Below, piece by piece: positions 43,272 to 56,760 of a stretch of DNA of 64,000 nt. The notes under the pieces are model-generated. The model had not been told where the DNA came from. It saw only the letters and a program-made list of their open reading frames with translations, and did no database searches. The DNA comes from Pyropia haitanensis (taxonomy: Eukaryota > Rhodophyta > Bangiophyceae > Bangiales > Bangiaceae): contig SDUX01000002.1 of assembly GCA_008729055.1 (NCBI GenBank), positions 2,135,874-2,199,873 of the forward strand, in the 5' to 3' direction. Position 1 is the stretch's first letter, and every line of letters begins with the position of its first letter. Position numbers and translations under genes: made by a program.

Positions 43272-45343
43272 ACCACCACCACCGCCGCCAACGGCGCGGG
43301 CGCCACCCGCACCGCCGCTCCCCCTCGGCTCCCCGCCGCCACCGCCGCCACCACCCGTGCCACCTGTGCCATCCGTGCCGCCGCCGCCAGCGCCCCCCCC
43401 ACCACGGCCCGGCGGCACGACCGTCGCCACCACCCCCAGCAGCCGCGGCTCTGGCTCAGGCGACGGCGGCGGCAGCGGCGGCGGCAGCGGCCGCGGCACG
43501 GCCATGGCAACCCCCCCCCCCCCCCCCCCCCCCCGGCTACCGCCGCCGCGCACAGCGGCGGCGCGGCTCCCCCGGTGCGGGACCGCCGCCGCCGTCGCCG
43601 CCAGCGGCGGCGGCGGCGGCGGCGGCGGCACCGCCGCCACCGCGCGGGACCGCCCAAACGTGCTCTGGTCGCTGACGCCGCTCGGCGCGGCCGCGCCGCC
43701 CGCCGCGTCGGCGCTGCTGCAGCTGCTCCGCGTCGTTGGCACGCCGCCGCTCGCGCTCTGCGGCAGCGGGGGAGGGGGAAGGGGGGGGCTGTCCGCCGCG
43801 TGGCGCCCGCCCGCCGGTGCACGGATGAGACCGCCGCCGGGTCCCAGGGGGGGTGGGGGGGAGGCCGCCGCAGTACGGCGCCCGCCGCCGTGGTTGGTGG
43901 GCGCCGCCAGAGCGGCGGCGGTCGCGGCGCTGCCGCCCACAAGAGCGCCACCGCCGCCGCCAACGCCGCCGCCGCCGTTGGCACGACCACCGCCACCGCC
44001 GCCGGCGGCGGCGCCACCCCCACCGACGCACCCGCCAACGTCCCCCCCCCCCCCACAGGGGACACAGCCGACGCCCCCACCCCCCCATACGCGGGTGACC
44101 GCTCGCGCCGGTCGCCCGCCCACGCGTCGGCGGCCGCCGTGCCCCCGCCCCACCGGGTGGACGCGCTCGTCGCGTTGGGCGGCGGCGACGCCGCGGCGAC
44201 CGGCGCGAGCGTGTGCACGCTCGCCGACGGCGGCGGCAGCGGCGGCGGCAGCGGCGACAGCGGCCTCGGCGGCGGCGGCAGTGCTGGCGGGTCTGGGGTG
44301 GAGGCCGCCGCCGCCGCCGCCGCCGCCGTCGCTGACGCCGCCGTCGCTGACGCCGCCGCCGCCGCCGCGGCGGCCACCAGGTACACCCGCGGCACCGCTG
44401 GCGGCACCGCCCCAGCTGACTGCTCGTCGGCCGCGACGGTGCCCCTGCCGGCCGCCACAGACGGGCGCGTGGCGGGGCCCATCGCGGTGGCCGCCACCGC
44501 GGGCGCCGCCGCCCGCGCGGCCGCGGCGGTGGCGGCGGCGGCAGCGACGGCGGCGGCGCCCCCCCCACGGGCGCTGCGGGCGTCCCCGCCGCCGCGGCCG
44601 TGCAGCCGCGGGTCGGCGCCCGCCGTCCGCCGCGTCGACGGCGGCGGCACGCGCGCAGCCGCCGCCGCCCGCGCTGCCGCCGCCACGGCCGCCGTGGCCG
44701 CCGCGGCGGCCACCTCTGCCTTGACCGCCGCCGCCGCCGGTGCTGCCGCCGCCGCCGCGGCCGTCCCAGGGCTCGCCTGCCGCGACGGCGGCGGCGACAG
44801 CCGCCGCGCTGCCTGTGACGGCGGCGGCGGCGGCGGCGGCGGCCGCCGCAGCGGCGACGGCGGTGGTGGGGGCACCGCCGGCGGCGGCGGCGGCGGCCCT
44901 GCCCGCGGCACCCCCCCCCCCCCCCCCCCCGCCACGTGCCGTCGGCGACCGCCGCGGCCGCCGCCGACGCGGCCGCACACAGCCGCGACACGACCGCGTC
45001 GGCGGCATCGGCGATCGCGCTCCCCGACCCGTTGTACGCGTGCGCGTTGCGCTGGATGAGCCACAGGTCCGACAGGAGCGCGAGGAAGCGGCGGTAGTAG
45101 CCGCGCCGCGACCGTGCAACGACGGTGCCCAGGTCGAGCGGACACGCGACCGTGTCCGTGTACTGGTCGAGCCGCGCGAGCGCCGCCGGCGGGTCGGTGA
45201 ACCACGCGACGCGGTCGCGCCAGGCGGCACCCGCGGCGCCGCCGCGGAGCTCCTCAAACGCCGCCGCCACCGCGCTGACGCTCGCCGACTCGACCGCCGA
45301 CAGGCCCCCGCAGCCGCCGCCACCGCCACCGCCAGTGCCGCCG

Positions 45344-45375
<32 letters not shown>

Positions 45376-47180
45376 CGCCCGCTGCGCGCGCAGCGGGGCA
45401 GAGTCGCCCGCAGCGGCCCCCGCGTCGGCGGCGGCGGCGCCCCCAGCGTCCGGCGGCAGCGGCTCGAGCTCCCACGCCGACACGGCCTCCACCGCGTCGC
45501 CCTCCCCCTCCCAGCACACCTCCACCGCGTTCCACGCCCCCCCCCCCCCCGCGGCCGCCGCAGCGCGCGGATGACGCCGCGGTAGTAGCGGCTGTGGCGG
45601 GCCTCGTCCAGGAAGAGCATCCGGAAGCGGTCGCCCGGCGCCCACGGCGCCGCCAGCGCCGCGCGCACCCGCGCGGTGAGGACGAGGTACTCGGCCGCCT
45701 CGTCGACGGGAAAGTAGTTTAGGCAGTGCGTCGCGAGGCCGCGGTAGTCGCCGCCGCCAAAGGCCGCCGCCTCAACGCGCTCCGCCGCCGCCGCCGACGG
45801 CGCGCCCTCGTCGGTGGCGGGGAGCGCCTGCAGCAGCAGCTGCGCAATGACCGCCAGCTGCGGCGGCCGCGGCGTGACCGCCGCCGCCGCCGCCGCTACG
45901 CGCCGCTGCCGCCGGCCGGGCGCGGCGCGGCTGCCGGCCGCGGGCGGGCCGGGCGCGTCGGCCGCCGCGGCCAAGCCGGCGGCGGCGGCGGCACCCACGT
46001 CCCCACCGCCAGCACCTCGTCCCGGCGCGTCGGCGGCTGCCGCGGCGGCCTTGGCCTTGGCCGACGCCCGGCGCGCCCCGCCCCCCCCCCCCGCCGCCCG
46101 CGGCGGCAGCGGCGGCGTCGGCGACGTCGCCCCCCGCCGCGCCGCCGCCGGAAACACGTACCGCACGCCCACCACCCGGAAGCGGTAGTCGGCGCCCGCC
46201 GCGGCCGCCACCGCCGCAGCCGGCGGGGCGCCATCGAGGAGCGCCAGCGGCGGCAGTGGCGGCTTGCCGCCCCCCCCCCGCCTGGCGCGGCGGCCAGCGG
46301 CGCCGGCGCCAGCGGGTTGACGCCGTGCCCCCGGGCAGCGTCCATCGCCGCCCGGTGGCCGTCGGGGAAGTAGCTGACAACGTCGAGCAGGTGTGGCACG
46401 TACGCGACGGCGGCGGCGGTGGGGGTGCGGAGCCAGTCGGACGCGGCGAGGGGGAAGGGCGACCAGCAGGGGGGGGGGCGCAGGCCGTCGCCTTGCAGCC
46501 GCCGCGCCGACCGCCGCGCCGCCCGGGGGAGACTAATTGGCGGCAGCGTAAACGTGCGCGGCGGCGGGCGGTCGCCGCGGGCGCCGCCGCCGACCGGGCC
46601 ACCGCCGCCGCCGACGCCACCACTACCAACCCCACCAGCGAGCCCCCCTGCCGAGACGCCACCCGCGCCGCTGGCCTTGCCGCCACGGCTAGCCGCCGCC
46701 GCAACCGCCGCCGTCGTCGCGGCGGCGCGTGCCCCCCCAGCAGCGGGCGGGCGGTCCTCGCCAGCTCGGCGCGGGGGCACGCCCCCACCCCCCCCCCCGC
46801 CGCCGGTCGCCTCTGCCGCCGCCGCCGCCGACGACGACCGCCCCCCCGACGCCGGGGAGGCGGCCAGCCGAGGCCGCTTGGCCGCCCGCGGGTGCGCCGC
46901 CGCCGACGGGCCACCGCCGCGGCCTGCGTCGCGGACGCCGCGCTCCCGCCCGTCGGCGGCGGCCACGGCCGCCGCCGGCACGGTAGCCGCAGCGGCGGCG
47001 GCGGTGGTCACAGCGACGGCAGTGGCGGCGGCGGCGGCGGCGACGACGGCGGTGGCCGACGCGGCCGGCGACACGGCGTTGCGTGGCGCCGCGGCGCCGC
47101 GCGGCGCCCGCTCCGCGCCGCCCGCGCCGGTGCCACGCGGGCGCTTGGCGCCCGCCCCCGACGAGTGCGAGCCCGTTACC

Positions 47181-47220
<40 letters not shown>

Positions 47221-48683
47221 TGACGTCACCCGGCGAGCCCCCCCGGCCGCCCGCAGCGGCAACGCGCGGCCCGCCCGCGTGGTGGTGCCGCCCCGCCGGC
47301 CGCGCCGCCGCGGCGGCCGCGCCGGGCGACCGCGGCGCGCCGCCGCCAGACGTGCCCCGGCCGGCCGCGACGCTACTCGCCGCGCCGCTGTGGCTGGAGC
47401 GGGCGGCACCGCCGCCGGCCGGGCGACGGCGGGGGGCGCCGCCGTCGCCGCGGCGGCCAGCGGATACGCCCGTCGTGGCCGCGCTGCCACCGTCGGTGAC
47501 AGCAGCGGCGCCGCCGGCAGCGGCCACCCCGCCCTGCCCGCCCATGCCGCCGCTGCCGCCGTCGCCGCTGTGCGCGTGGCGACCGGCCCCTGGGGTGCGG
47601 TCCTCGTCCGAGCTCCCCGCCGTCCCCGTGTCCCACACCGCCGACGGCCGGCGGGTGGGGGTAGGCAGCCGCTGCGCCTGCTGTCGCTGTTCCGACACAA
47701 ACGACGCGCTCTTGCAAGGGGGGGGGACGCCGCCACCGCCACCGCCGCCGTCGCCGCCGCCGCCAACCCCACCGAGACCAACGATGCCGACATCGCCAGC
47801 CCCCCCACCCCTCCCACCTCCACCGGCACCGACACCGCCGGCACCGCCGCCGCCGCCGGCACCGCCACTGCCACCACCGACGCCCCCCGCCGCCCCGCCT
47901 CCGACGCCCACCCCCCCCACCGCCGCCGTGTACCGCCCCGTCGCCACAGACCCCTCCGACGCTCCCCTGTGGCGGCCCTGCACTCCAGTATTGGTCGACT
48001 GGAGGCCGCCGCCGCCGCCGCCACCGCCGCCGCCACCCCCCCCCCCACCGCCGCCCCCACCACCGCCGCGGCCGTCGTCGCGTGCGCGCCCCGCCCCCGG
48101 TCCCCCCCCGTCGCTCGGCGCCAGCACGTCGACGCTAAACGCGCGCCCCGCGGGCGCCCCCCCCCCCCCAGACGTCGGCCCCCGCCGGCAGCTGCTCTCC
48201 TCCACCGCCGTGCGCGCCATCGCGGCCCGGCCGCGGCTGTGGTGGACCGCCGTCGGCGGGCGGGAGGTGTCCGACTCGAACTTGCTGTCGCTGTACGACA
48301 GCGCCCGCGCGGGGGCGAGGAGGGGGGAGGAGCCACAGCCGCCGCCGCGGCCGCGGCCACCACCACCACCGCCGACGCCGCCGCCGCCGCTGCCGCTGCC
48401 ACCACCACCACCACCACCACCACCACCACCACCGCCACCGCCAACGACAACGAGGCCGCCGCCGACGCCACCGGCGGGGTCACCCAGTCGACCCCCCCCC
48501 CCCCGCGGCACCCCCGCAAACGGCGATGGCGACGGGGGCCCCCGTGACACCACCCCCTCCGACACCCGCTGCGGCGCCGCGCCGTCGCCGCCACAGCTCG
48601 GCGACGACACAACCAACACCGACGGCGGGGCGGCCGCGACGGGCGTCACCGGCAGCGTCGCGTCGCCGCACGAGCTGGGCGTC

Positions 48684-48718
<35 letters not shown>

Positions 48719-51224
48719 GCCGCCACCGCCCCCACCCCCGCCACCGCCACCACCGCCGCCGCCGCCGACCCCGCCGCGGCGGTCGCTGCTCGCACAGCCC
48801 GTCTGCTGGCCACCCACCGAGTCGTCATCGGGACGAAGGTGCGCCGCCGCCACCGCCCGGCCGCCGCCGCCCCCACCCCCGTGGCCGTGGCCGTGCAAGC
48901 GGCTGCGCTTGGACGGGGAGCCCACGTTCGAGTCCTCTTGCGCCACCCGCAGGCGCACCCCCAGCGAGTGGCCGCCGCCACCGCCGCCAGTGCCACCGCC
49001 GCCGCCGCCCGCGCCACTGATGCCACCGCCACCCCCACCGCCACCGCCGCCGCCGCCGCCGCCGCTGCCGCCGCCGCCGCCGCCAAAGCTACCACCGCAA
49101 CCACCCTCCCCACCGCCGCCGCCGTCGCCGCCGCCGACGCTGCCGACGCGGCTGCCCCCCCCTCCAACGACGACGAGCGTCGCCACGCCCCCCGCCGCGT
49201 CGGCGCCGCGCGACAGGTGCGAGCTGGACGACCCCGCGGGCGCGGAACAGGTCGACACCGCCGCCGCCGGCCGCAGCGTCTGGCGCCCGTGGGTGGTGTC
49301 CCCAAACGTAGACGCCGCGCCGCCGCCAGGGACGACGAGCGAGTTTTTCGATACCGACCGCTCCAGGGCGGCGCTGCCCGCAAACGCCGCCAGCGCCGAC
49401 CGGCGCGGCGAGGGGGGCGGCGCCGCGCCCCCACCACCCGTCCGTGGCGGGTGCTGGACGGCGCTCCCGCCGTCGCCACCGCCGCCACCGCCGACACTGG
49501 CGCGCCCCACGTCGCGGAGGCGGCCAATCCCACTGCCGCCACCGCCGCGTCCGCTGCCGTCACCGCGACCGCCACCCCCCCCGCCCGTGTCGCCGCCGTC
49601 GCCACCCCCCTCCCCACCGCCGCGCGCGGCGGCGGACCCCACCCCCGGCGTGCCCGACAGCACCCCCCCGCTGACCGCCCCCCGGCTCTCCGCCTTGTCC
49701 TCGTACGCCTCGTCGCCGCCAATGCGGAGGCCCGCCGTCGAGTCGATCCCGCCGCCCGCCGCTGGGTGGGACGACCCGCCGAGCGTGCGCGTGCTCAGCG
49801 CGTCGCGGCTGACAAACGGGCCGCCCGTGTCGCGGCCGCCGGCAAAGCCGCCGCCGCCGCCACCGCCGCCGCCAATGACGCCTTCCAGGTGGGTACCCGT
49901 CGAGTCCCCAAACACCGCCCGGTGCCCACCGCCGCCGCCGCCGCCGCCACCACCACCACCACCACCACCGCCACCACCACCACCGCCGCCGCCTCCCCCC
50001 CCACCCCCACCCCCCCTCCCGCCACTGTCGGCGCCAAAAAAGGGCCCGACAAACGACGCGTCCGAGCACGGCAGGAACGGCAGCACCGGCGACGGCGACG
50101 ACTCGGCGGCACGGCCGGCGGCCCTGGCCGGCCCCGTCGCGGTCGTCGCCGGCGCCGCCGCGTCGATCGGGTCGGGCGACGAGCCGTAGCCGCCGGCCGC
50201 CACCGGCGGCAGCGGCGGCGACGCGGCGCCACCCCCCACCGCGTGCGACGCCGACAACGTGCCGGGGCGGCTCGCGGCGGCGGCGCCGGCACTGGGCCGC
50301 GCCCCCGGCGGCTGCAGCCGTGCGGACGAGACGCCGCCATCCCTGGCGAGTGCCAGCGCACCCCAGGGGTCCGCACGACCCGCCACCCGCGCGTGGGGGG
50401 GAGTGGCCGCCGTGGCCGCGGCGGCGCCGTTCGTGGCGAGCGCCAGCGCACCCCAGGGGTCCCCACGACCCGCCACCCGCGCGTGGGGGGGAGTGGCCGC
50501 CGCGGCGGCGAGGGCGGCGGCCAACGTGGCAGCCACATCCGCCAGCGGCGTGCCTGGCGGCTTGCCGCCAGGCCGCCCAGCCGCCGCGCCGCCGCCATGC
50601 ACGCCTGGCGGGTAACCGCCAACGGGCGCACGCGCTTCCGCTCCCCCCCCCTCGCCGCCGCCGACACCACCACCACCACCACCACCACCACCACCGCCGC
50701 CCAGCGGGTGCACCCCAGCGGGCGTTCCCGGCGAGCGCGCCATCCGCCCGCGGGTGCTCGTCGTCGGCTCGGTCGCGTCGGTGGCGCGAGTCGCGGCCCC
50801 CCGACCCCCGCCCACCGCCGCCGTCACCGGCACGGCCGGCGGGACGCTCCGCGGCGAGCCATCCCCCCCTCGGTCCGCCGCCGCCAACGGCGGCGACACG
50901 CGCGTCGCGGCGGCCGTGCCGCCGCCACCGCCCGCCCGCCGGCCCGCCCCGGCCCGCGCGCCGCGGCTCGTGTGCGAGCGGGTGGCCGGCGTCAGGCGAG
51001 CGGCGTCGCCCCCGCCGCGCGTCCACCCACCCCCCCCACCCCCCCCCCCCCCCACCCCCCCCTCACCCGTGCCGACCCCCGACGCGGCGGCGCTGCCCCC
51101 CACCGCCACCGCCGCGGCCAGGGAGGACGACGCCGCCGCCGCGACGCGCCGCCGCGACTCGGCCACCGACACGGCCGTCGCCCCGTGGCGGCCGCGCGTC
51201 AGGCGCAGCCGCCTGCCGCCGCCT

Positions 51225-51282
<58 letters not shown>

Positions 51283-52951
51283 TGCCGCCACCGTCGCCGC
51301 CACCGCCGCCGCCACGCTCGGGAGCACCGGCGGGCCCGCTGCGGCCGTGGCGGCTGCCACCGTCGGCGACAAAAGGGCTGCCCGCCAGCCGGGACGTTTG
51401 GGTGTTGCTGTCGGCGGCGCCGCCGCGGCCGCCGCCGCCACCGCCGCCGCCGCCCCCACCGCCACCGCGGGGCGCGGCCACGACGGCCGTGGCGGTGGCG
51501 GCGACCGCCTGCGGCGGCGGCGGCCGGACGGCCGCCGCGGGCACGCCCCCCCCCCCCGGCGGCCGCCGACGCAGCGCCTCGGACGGGTAGGGCCGCAGCT
51601 CCGCGTCACACAGCGGCCCCGGCGGCAGCAGGTGCAACGGCGTACCCGTGGCGGCGTCGACCAGCTGCGCCGGGTGCGCCGGGTCCGCCTCTGCCGGCCG
51701 CGCGTCGGCGGCGAAAAACTGCTCTTCGGGGGCGGCGGCCATGGCCCCCCCGCCCACGCCGACCCCGCGCACCGTCACCGCGCCGGTCACGTCGGCGAGG
51801 ACAAAGCCGAGGCCCGACGGGGACCAGCAGCCGCCGACGACGCGGGACCAGGGCGGCGCGACCGCCGCGGGCCCCGGCGGCGCGTCGGGCGGCCACGCGC
51901 GGATGGGCACCCCCGCCTCCACATTCCACACCACCGTGTGGCCATCGTACGACGCGGACAGGACGAGCCGGCGGTCCCACGGGTGCGCGTCGAGGACGAA
52001 AAAGTCGCTATAGTGGCCGTGCAGCACGTGGCGCAGGCCGCCCGTCGCGGCGTCCCACACGCGCACCACCGCGTCGGACGAGGCGGTGACAATCGCCGCG
52101 TCGTCGAGCGTCCACAGCACCCCATCCACCGACAGCGCCGCGGGCGGCCGGCGCGCGCGGCCGCTCGCCGTGTCGGACGAGCCGCGGCCCCAGAGCTCGG
52201 CCGCCGCGCCCGGCGCGGGCGGCGGGCTCGCCCGCCGCATGTGCAGCGTCAGCGCCGACCACGCGTGGCGGGGCGACGGCGGCACGGGCGCCGCAAATGG
52301 CGCGGGCGGGTGGTACCGCCAGACGCGGGCGGTGCCGTCGCGGGAGCCGGTCACGACCGCGTCGCCGGCGTGGGACCAGTGCACGTGGTTGACCGCCGAG
52401 CTGTGCCCGCGGAGGGAGGTAAGGAGCATCGCGGCCAGGCCGCCGCCGCCGCCGTTGCCGACGCCGCCGCCGCTGACGCCGCGGCCGCCGCTGCGGCCGC
52501 TGCCGCGCCGCGGCGGCCGCCGGCGCGGCCGCTCGCCGCCGCCGCCTCCGGTGCCTTCCGGCGCCGGCAGGGACGGCAGGGCGTGGAGCCCCGCGCGGAG
52601 TGCCGGGCCGTCTGAGGAGCTGGAAAAGCTCGTCTCCCCGCCGCTGCCGTCGGCCAGCCCGTCGGCCGCCGCGGCCGCCGCGGCCGCCGCGTCCGTCGTT
52701 GTCCACCCCCCCCCCGCCTCGGTCGCCGCTGCCGACGCCTTCGCACCCGCCGCCGGCCACGCCGGCGTCGTGACGCGGAACACGTGCACCGCGCAGTCGT
52801 TGCCGCCGGCCGCAAAGACGGTGCCGTCGGGCGACCACGACACGCAGGTGACCTCGGCGGCCGCGACCGCGGCCGTGCCGGCCGCCGCGGCGGGCGCCAT
52901 CCCATCCGCGCCCCCCGCCACGGGCGACGCGGCGGCGGCGGCGGCGGCGGC

Positions 52952-52989
<38 letters not shown>

Positions 52990-53462
52990 CGGCGGCGTCC
53001 CCATCCCCGCCCTCAGCGCCCGCCCGGTACACGTAGCCCGGCGGGTGCCGCGGCGGCAGCGACAGCAGCAGCGGCGCCGCGCCCGCCGGCAGCGCGTCGA
53101 CCGCCACCACCGCCACGCGGCCGTCCGAGCCGCCCGACAGCAGCAGCGCGGCGCCGCCCCCCGCCCCGGCAGTCCACCCGTACCGCAGCACGTTGACCGC
53201 CCTGGCGTGCAGCCGCAGCCGCGCGACCGGCGCGCCCGTCGCGGCCGCCCACAGCCGCACCGTCCCGTCCGACGCGGCCGACGCGAGCGGCCCCCCGGCC
53301 GCCGGGTGCGCCGCGACGCACGTCACGTCCCCGTCGTGGCCGCGAAGCGTCGACCGCAGACGGCCGCTCGCCAGGCACCACAGCTTGACCGTGCCGTCGT
53401 CCGAGCCCGACGCGAGGCCCGGCACTCCCCCCCATCCCCCCGCCCCACCCCCACCACGACCA

Positions 53463-53499
<37 letters not shown>

Positions 53500-54222
53500 T
53501 GCCGCCGCTGCCGCCACCGCCAGCACCACGCGGTGGGGGCGCCGGCAGGTAGGCGACGGCGTAGACGGGCCGCTTGTGCCCCCGCAGCCGCTTGGTGCCA
53601 TACAGCGGCGGCGTCAGCGCGGCCGGCAGCGCGGCGGGCAGCGGCCGGCACCCCGTGCGGACGGCGCGGTCGAGCGCCCCGACGACCCCGCCCCGTGGCC
53701 GGTGGAGGCGCAGCGCGTCGGGGCGGCGGCACGAGTCGTCGGCCATGCCGACAATGCCGCCGCCGGTACGGCCAGCGGCGGCCGTCGGCGGGGTGCCCCC
53801 GCCGCCCCCACCGCCGCCACCGCCGCCACCGCCGCCGCCGCCGCCGCCGCCACCGCCACCGCCGCCACCGCCGGCGACGGCGGCTCCTGCTCCCCCCCCA
53901 ACCCCCCCCCCCTCCCCCCCCGCCCCCCCAATGGAGTAGACCCCCCCCGCCAGCAGCGTACAAATCGGCCGCGCGGCCGGCGTCAGCGGCAGCAGCCGCC
54001 GCAGCGCGGCGCGGAGCACCCCCGGCGGCAGGTGCGCGTAGCGCCCAGACGCGAGCTCCGCGTAGCTCGTATCGACGCGGCGGCCGTCCCAGGCGGTCCG
54101 CCGTGGCAGCGCGCGGCGGGCCACCATGTCCGCCGCGACGGCGGCGACCAGGGGCGGGGAGACGCCAGAGTGGGCGAGCGTGTGCAGGACGAGGTAGTTG
54201 ACCTCGGCGGGGTCGACTTGCG
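42472..54222 (-). CDS. BRWD/PHIP-type WD40-bromodomain protein (5' exon missing)
   Basis: A chromatin reader; animal BRWD/PHIP proteins bind histone tails and act with CUL4. The exon begins at 54222 after an acceptor (CTCTAG). An N-terminal helical region follows: DPAEVNYLVLHTLAHSG, ALPRRTAW. Next is a WD40 propeller (nt about 53600-51600) starting LYGTKRLRGHKRPVYAVAYL. About 1700 disordered Gly/Ser/Ala residues come next. The BRWD-specific block is AYVPHLLDVVSYFPDGH (about 46400), EYLVLTARVRAALAAPWAPGDRF (about 45680-45620) and VSAWELEPL (about 45480). A bromodomain (about 45280-44990) contains TDTVACPLDLGTVVARS and LIQRNAHAYNGSGS, the conserved Asn. The tail is low complexity to a stop at 42472. 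Frames change at C-runs near 46271 and 45540 and again in the tail. The true start is upstream and unresolved. Confidence 0.85.
42755..42870. repeat. (GTCGGC)n and (GGTGGC)n hexanucleotide repeats
   Basis: About eight GTCGGC units followed by about nine GGTGGC units. On the minus strand they encode Ala-Thr and Ala-Asp dipeptide runs in the tail of the BRWD protein. Confidence 0.85.
50345..50524 (-). repeat. 90-bp in-frame tandem duplication inside the BRWD gene
   Basis: Two 30-residue units that contain ATPPHARVAGR-DPWGALALA, differing at few positions (units begin near 50345 and 50435). They lie in the disordered linker between the propeller and the bromodomain. Confidence 0.9.
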
Positions 54223-54343
54223 CTAGAGGGAGGAGGGGGGGGGAGGGGGGGGGCGCGGGCGCGGGGGGGTGCCGAGGGGCACCATGGAACGTTGGCGCAC
54301 GGGGAGGGGGGGGGGGCTCCCACCGGCCACGCCATGAAGCGTA

Positions 54344-54405
<62 letters not shown>

Positions 54406-55049
54406 GGGCGGCCCGGCGGCGGGGTCCGCCGCCGCCCGTCGGCGCGGGCGGCCGGCGCCCCCCCCCCCCCCCCACCGCCGCCGCCGCGCGCTACCATGTC
54501 GCCGACCGCGGCGGCGGCGGGGCACCGACACCGCCGCGTGCGGGCGGCGTGCCCATCTAGCGAGGGGGGCGCGGTCGCCCCCGCCGCGCCGCGGCCGCCC
54601 GCCCCCCCCGCCGCCGCGGTCGGGCGTGTGGGGGCGGGAGGGTGACGGCGGCGGCGGCGGCGGCGGTGGCGGTGGCGGTGGCGGTGGCGGTGGCGGTGGC
54701 GGTGGCGGTGGCGGTGGCGACGGCGGTGGCGACGGCGGTGGGGTGGCCAGGGGGGGGACGGCGACGCGGGTGTGGCGCGTCGTGCCGGCAGCGCGGGCGC
54801 GGCGGCCAGCACAGCACCGCCCCCCCCGTTGGCGGCGAGGGCGGCGAGGGGGGGGGGGTGCGCGCGGCTACAGCAAACGGGTGGGGGGGGGGGGGGGCAG
54901 GGTGGTGGAGCGGGCGCGCCGCGCAGACCGAGGCCGCCCGCCGCGGCGCGCGCGCGACTGCCGACGGGCAGACGGCGCGCTGCGCTGCCGTTATCCACGC
55001 CGAGAGGGGGGGGGAGGGGTGGGCGGGCGCGCCAGCACCGTCGTGAGGG
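54223..55049. promoter_or_regulatory. BRWD upstream region with CCG repeat
   Basis: Holds the unresolved first exon and promoter of the BRWD gene, the long CCG tract at 54345-54414 and a GGTGGC hexamer tract (about 54660-54720). Confidence 0.4.
54345..54414. repeat. (CCG)n trinucleotide repeat
   Basis: About 23 near-perfect CCG units in the probable 5' region of the BRWD gene, comparable to the CGG tract near 2900. Confidence 0.9.
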
Positions 55050-55237
55050 GTGTCTCCCTTGACAAGGCTATACACTCTTGTAGTTGGAGGCTGCGCATGG
55101 AGAGAAATCAATTACGTCCGTGAAGCACTCCAGTGTTGGGGAATTGAGAGTACCACGAGAGCAGAGAGCGCACAGACTGTGCACTTGGGGACGACCCCTT
55201 TGGACACACCGCCCAAGAACAAATATGGGAGAACGTT

Positions 55238-55755
55238 TAGAGCATGTCTGTCGGTGAGCCAAAAAGCTATATCCAAAAAGCTATTTTCTTTGGCTCCTGC
55301 AGAGCGCATGTCTATCGGTGTGGAGCTATTTTTAACTTTTCCGCCACAAGTTCTGCTGAAGTCCAAAGTGTGGTGGAGACTGGACGAGCACCGCTGCACG
55401 CCAGAGGCTGCTCCCATCCCGGACCGGGCTGTGCCACACCCTGCCCGTCTTCTGCACCATCATCCCCGCTCCCCCCCCCCCTCCCCCGATCCCCATCCGC
55501 GGTCCACGTGGTCACCGTGGAGCAACAACTCCAACGGCCGACCCAACACCAGGTGGAATGAACGGGCTCGCGGCGGGGTGAGTCCCCGATCCACGCATCT
55601 GATTGGCGTAGCTATAAAGCTATCCTCTGATAGTCCTGCAGAATACAGCTCAGAGGATAGCTTTTTGGCGCACGGACATAGCTTTTTGGCGCACCGATAG
55701 ACATGCTCTGAGCTAAAAAATGGCTTTTTGGCGCACCGATAGACATGCTCTTCGC
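55238..55755. mobile_element. MITE-like element, copy 2, with inverted ends
   Basis: The left end reads GAGCATGTCTGTCGGTGAGC followed by CAAAAAGCTAT. The right end, on the opposite strand, reads GAGCATGTCTATCGGTGCGC followed by CAAAAAGC, and this right-end unit is repeated twice or more between 55640 and 55752. Related to 7030-7220. No coding capacity. The mixed orientation suggests either terminal inverted repeats or two nested insertions. Confidence 0.6.
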
Positions 55756-56219
55756 AAGCGACCGTGAGATCAAGTGGGGAAACGTGGCGCGACACGTATG
55801 CCACGTTGATGTCGTCGCCACAGCGAGTTTGAGAAGCCAAGGCGTAGCTCGAGCGAGAGGAAGCTGTGAAAGCAAAAAAAAGAAATTTCCGAATACACTC
55901 GAGTGTGTCCGGAAGACATTCCTAAGATCAACCTCCAAAGTGTGGCTGACAAAAAAATTGAAGACTCAGCGTGCGTGCCAACGGTGCCCTCATGGCTGTG
56001 AACCTCACCATTTCTTGTGGAGTCGCCGCGTGACTAAGAAGCTGCCCTGATAAAGAAACAATAACGTCTCCGGATAAGCAAAACCTAGTAAAAAGCAAAA
56101 GCGTGAGACAGCTTGACAAAGGCTCAAATACGAGCATGTCGGATCTGCCACGTTCGCAGGTATCTGAAAAAATGTGACATTTTATAGTTTGCAAGACAAA
56201 CGACGCTCATGGGGAGCAG

Positions 56220-56760
56220 TCATTGGTCACAAGCTTATCAATTTTTGCAGTTCAGTAATTCTTTACTGCTGTGGTCGCGATGAGACGAAATTGGGTGAGC
56301 TGCAATACAATTCTCAACCCAAGGCGCGCCTCTTACAGATTCAAATCATCTACTTTCCTTCGTTTACATGTATGTAGTACGCAACAGCTTTAAACGTGTA
56401 TCCAAGCGCAGCTAAAGAAACATGCTTTGCGCTTGGACTCACCACGAACTAGGCTTGATGGCGGCATAGGGCATCGCCACAAATGTCGCGTGCTGTGCGA
56501 AATTGACACGTCGCTAATCAAGAAAAAGTGAGCGTCATGAGGATTTGCGGATGTTGAACAATTTTTGGTCCGCTACGCCTTCTCAGCAGCGCTTGCTACG
56601 TTTTGGTCTTTTTCATCGGGCACGTGCCTGAGGTCGATTGTTGAGGTGATCTCCAAGATTGCGCATGCCCACTTGTCCCAAGTCGATTTTTTCGTACGGA
56701 CTCGCATGCGTGTGTTACGTCCCACGGGCACAGAGAAAACCAAGCCGAGACATCTTGGTA
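56220..56760 (+). repeat. Diverged tandem repeat, copy A
   Basis: Related to about 57020-57430 by an offset of 725-735 bp. Shared phrases are CGCTTGGACTCA (56430 and 57155), ATCGCCACAA/TTCGCCACAA, TGCGGATGTTG/TGCGGATTTTG and GGGCACGTGCCTGA/GGGCACGTGGCTGA. Confidence 0.6.
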
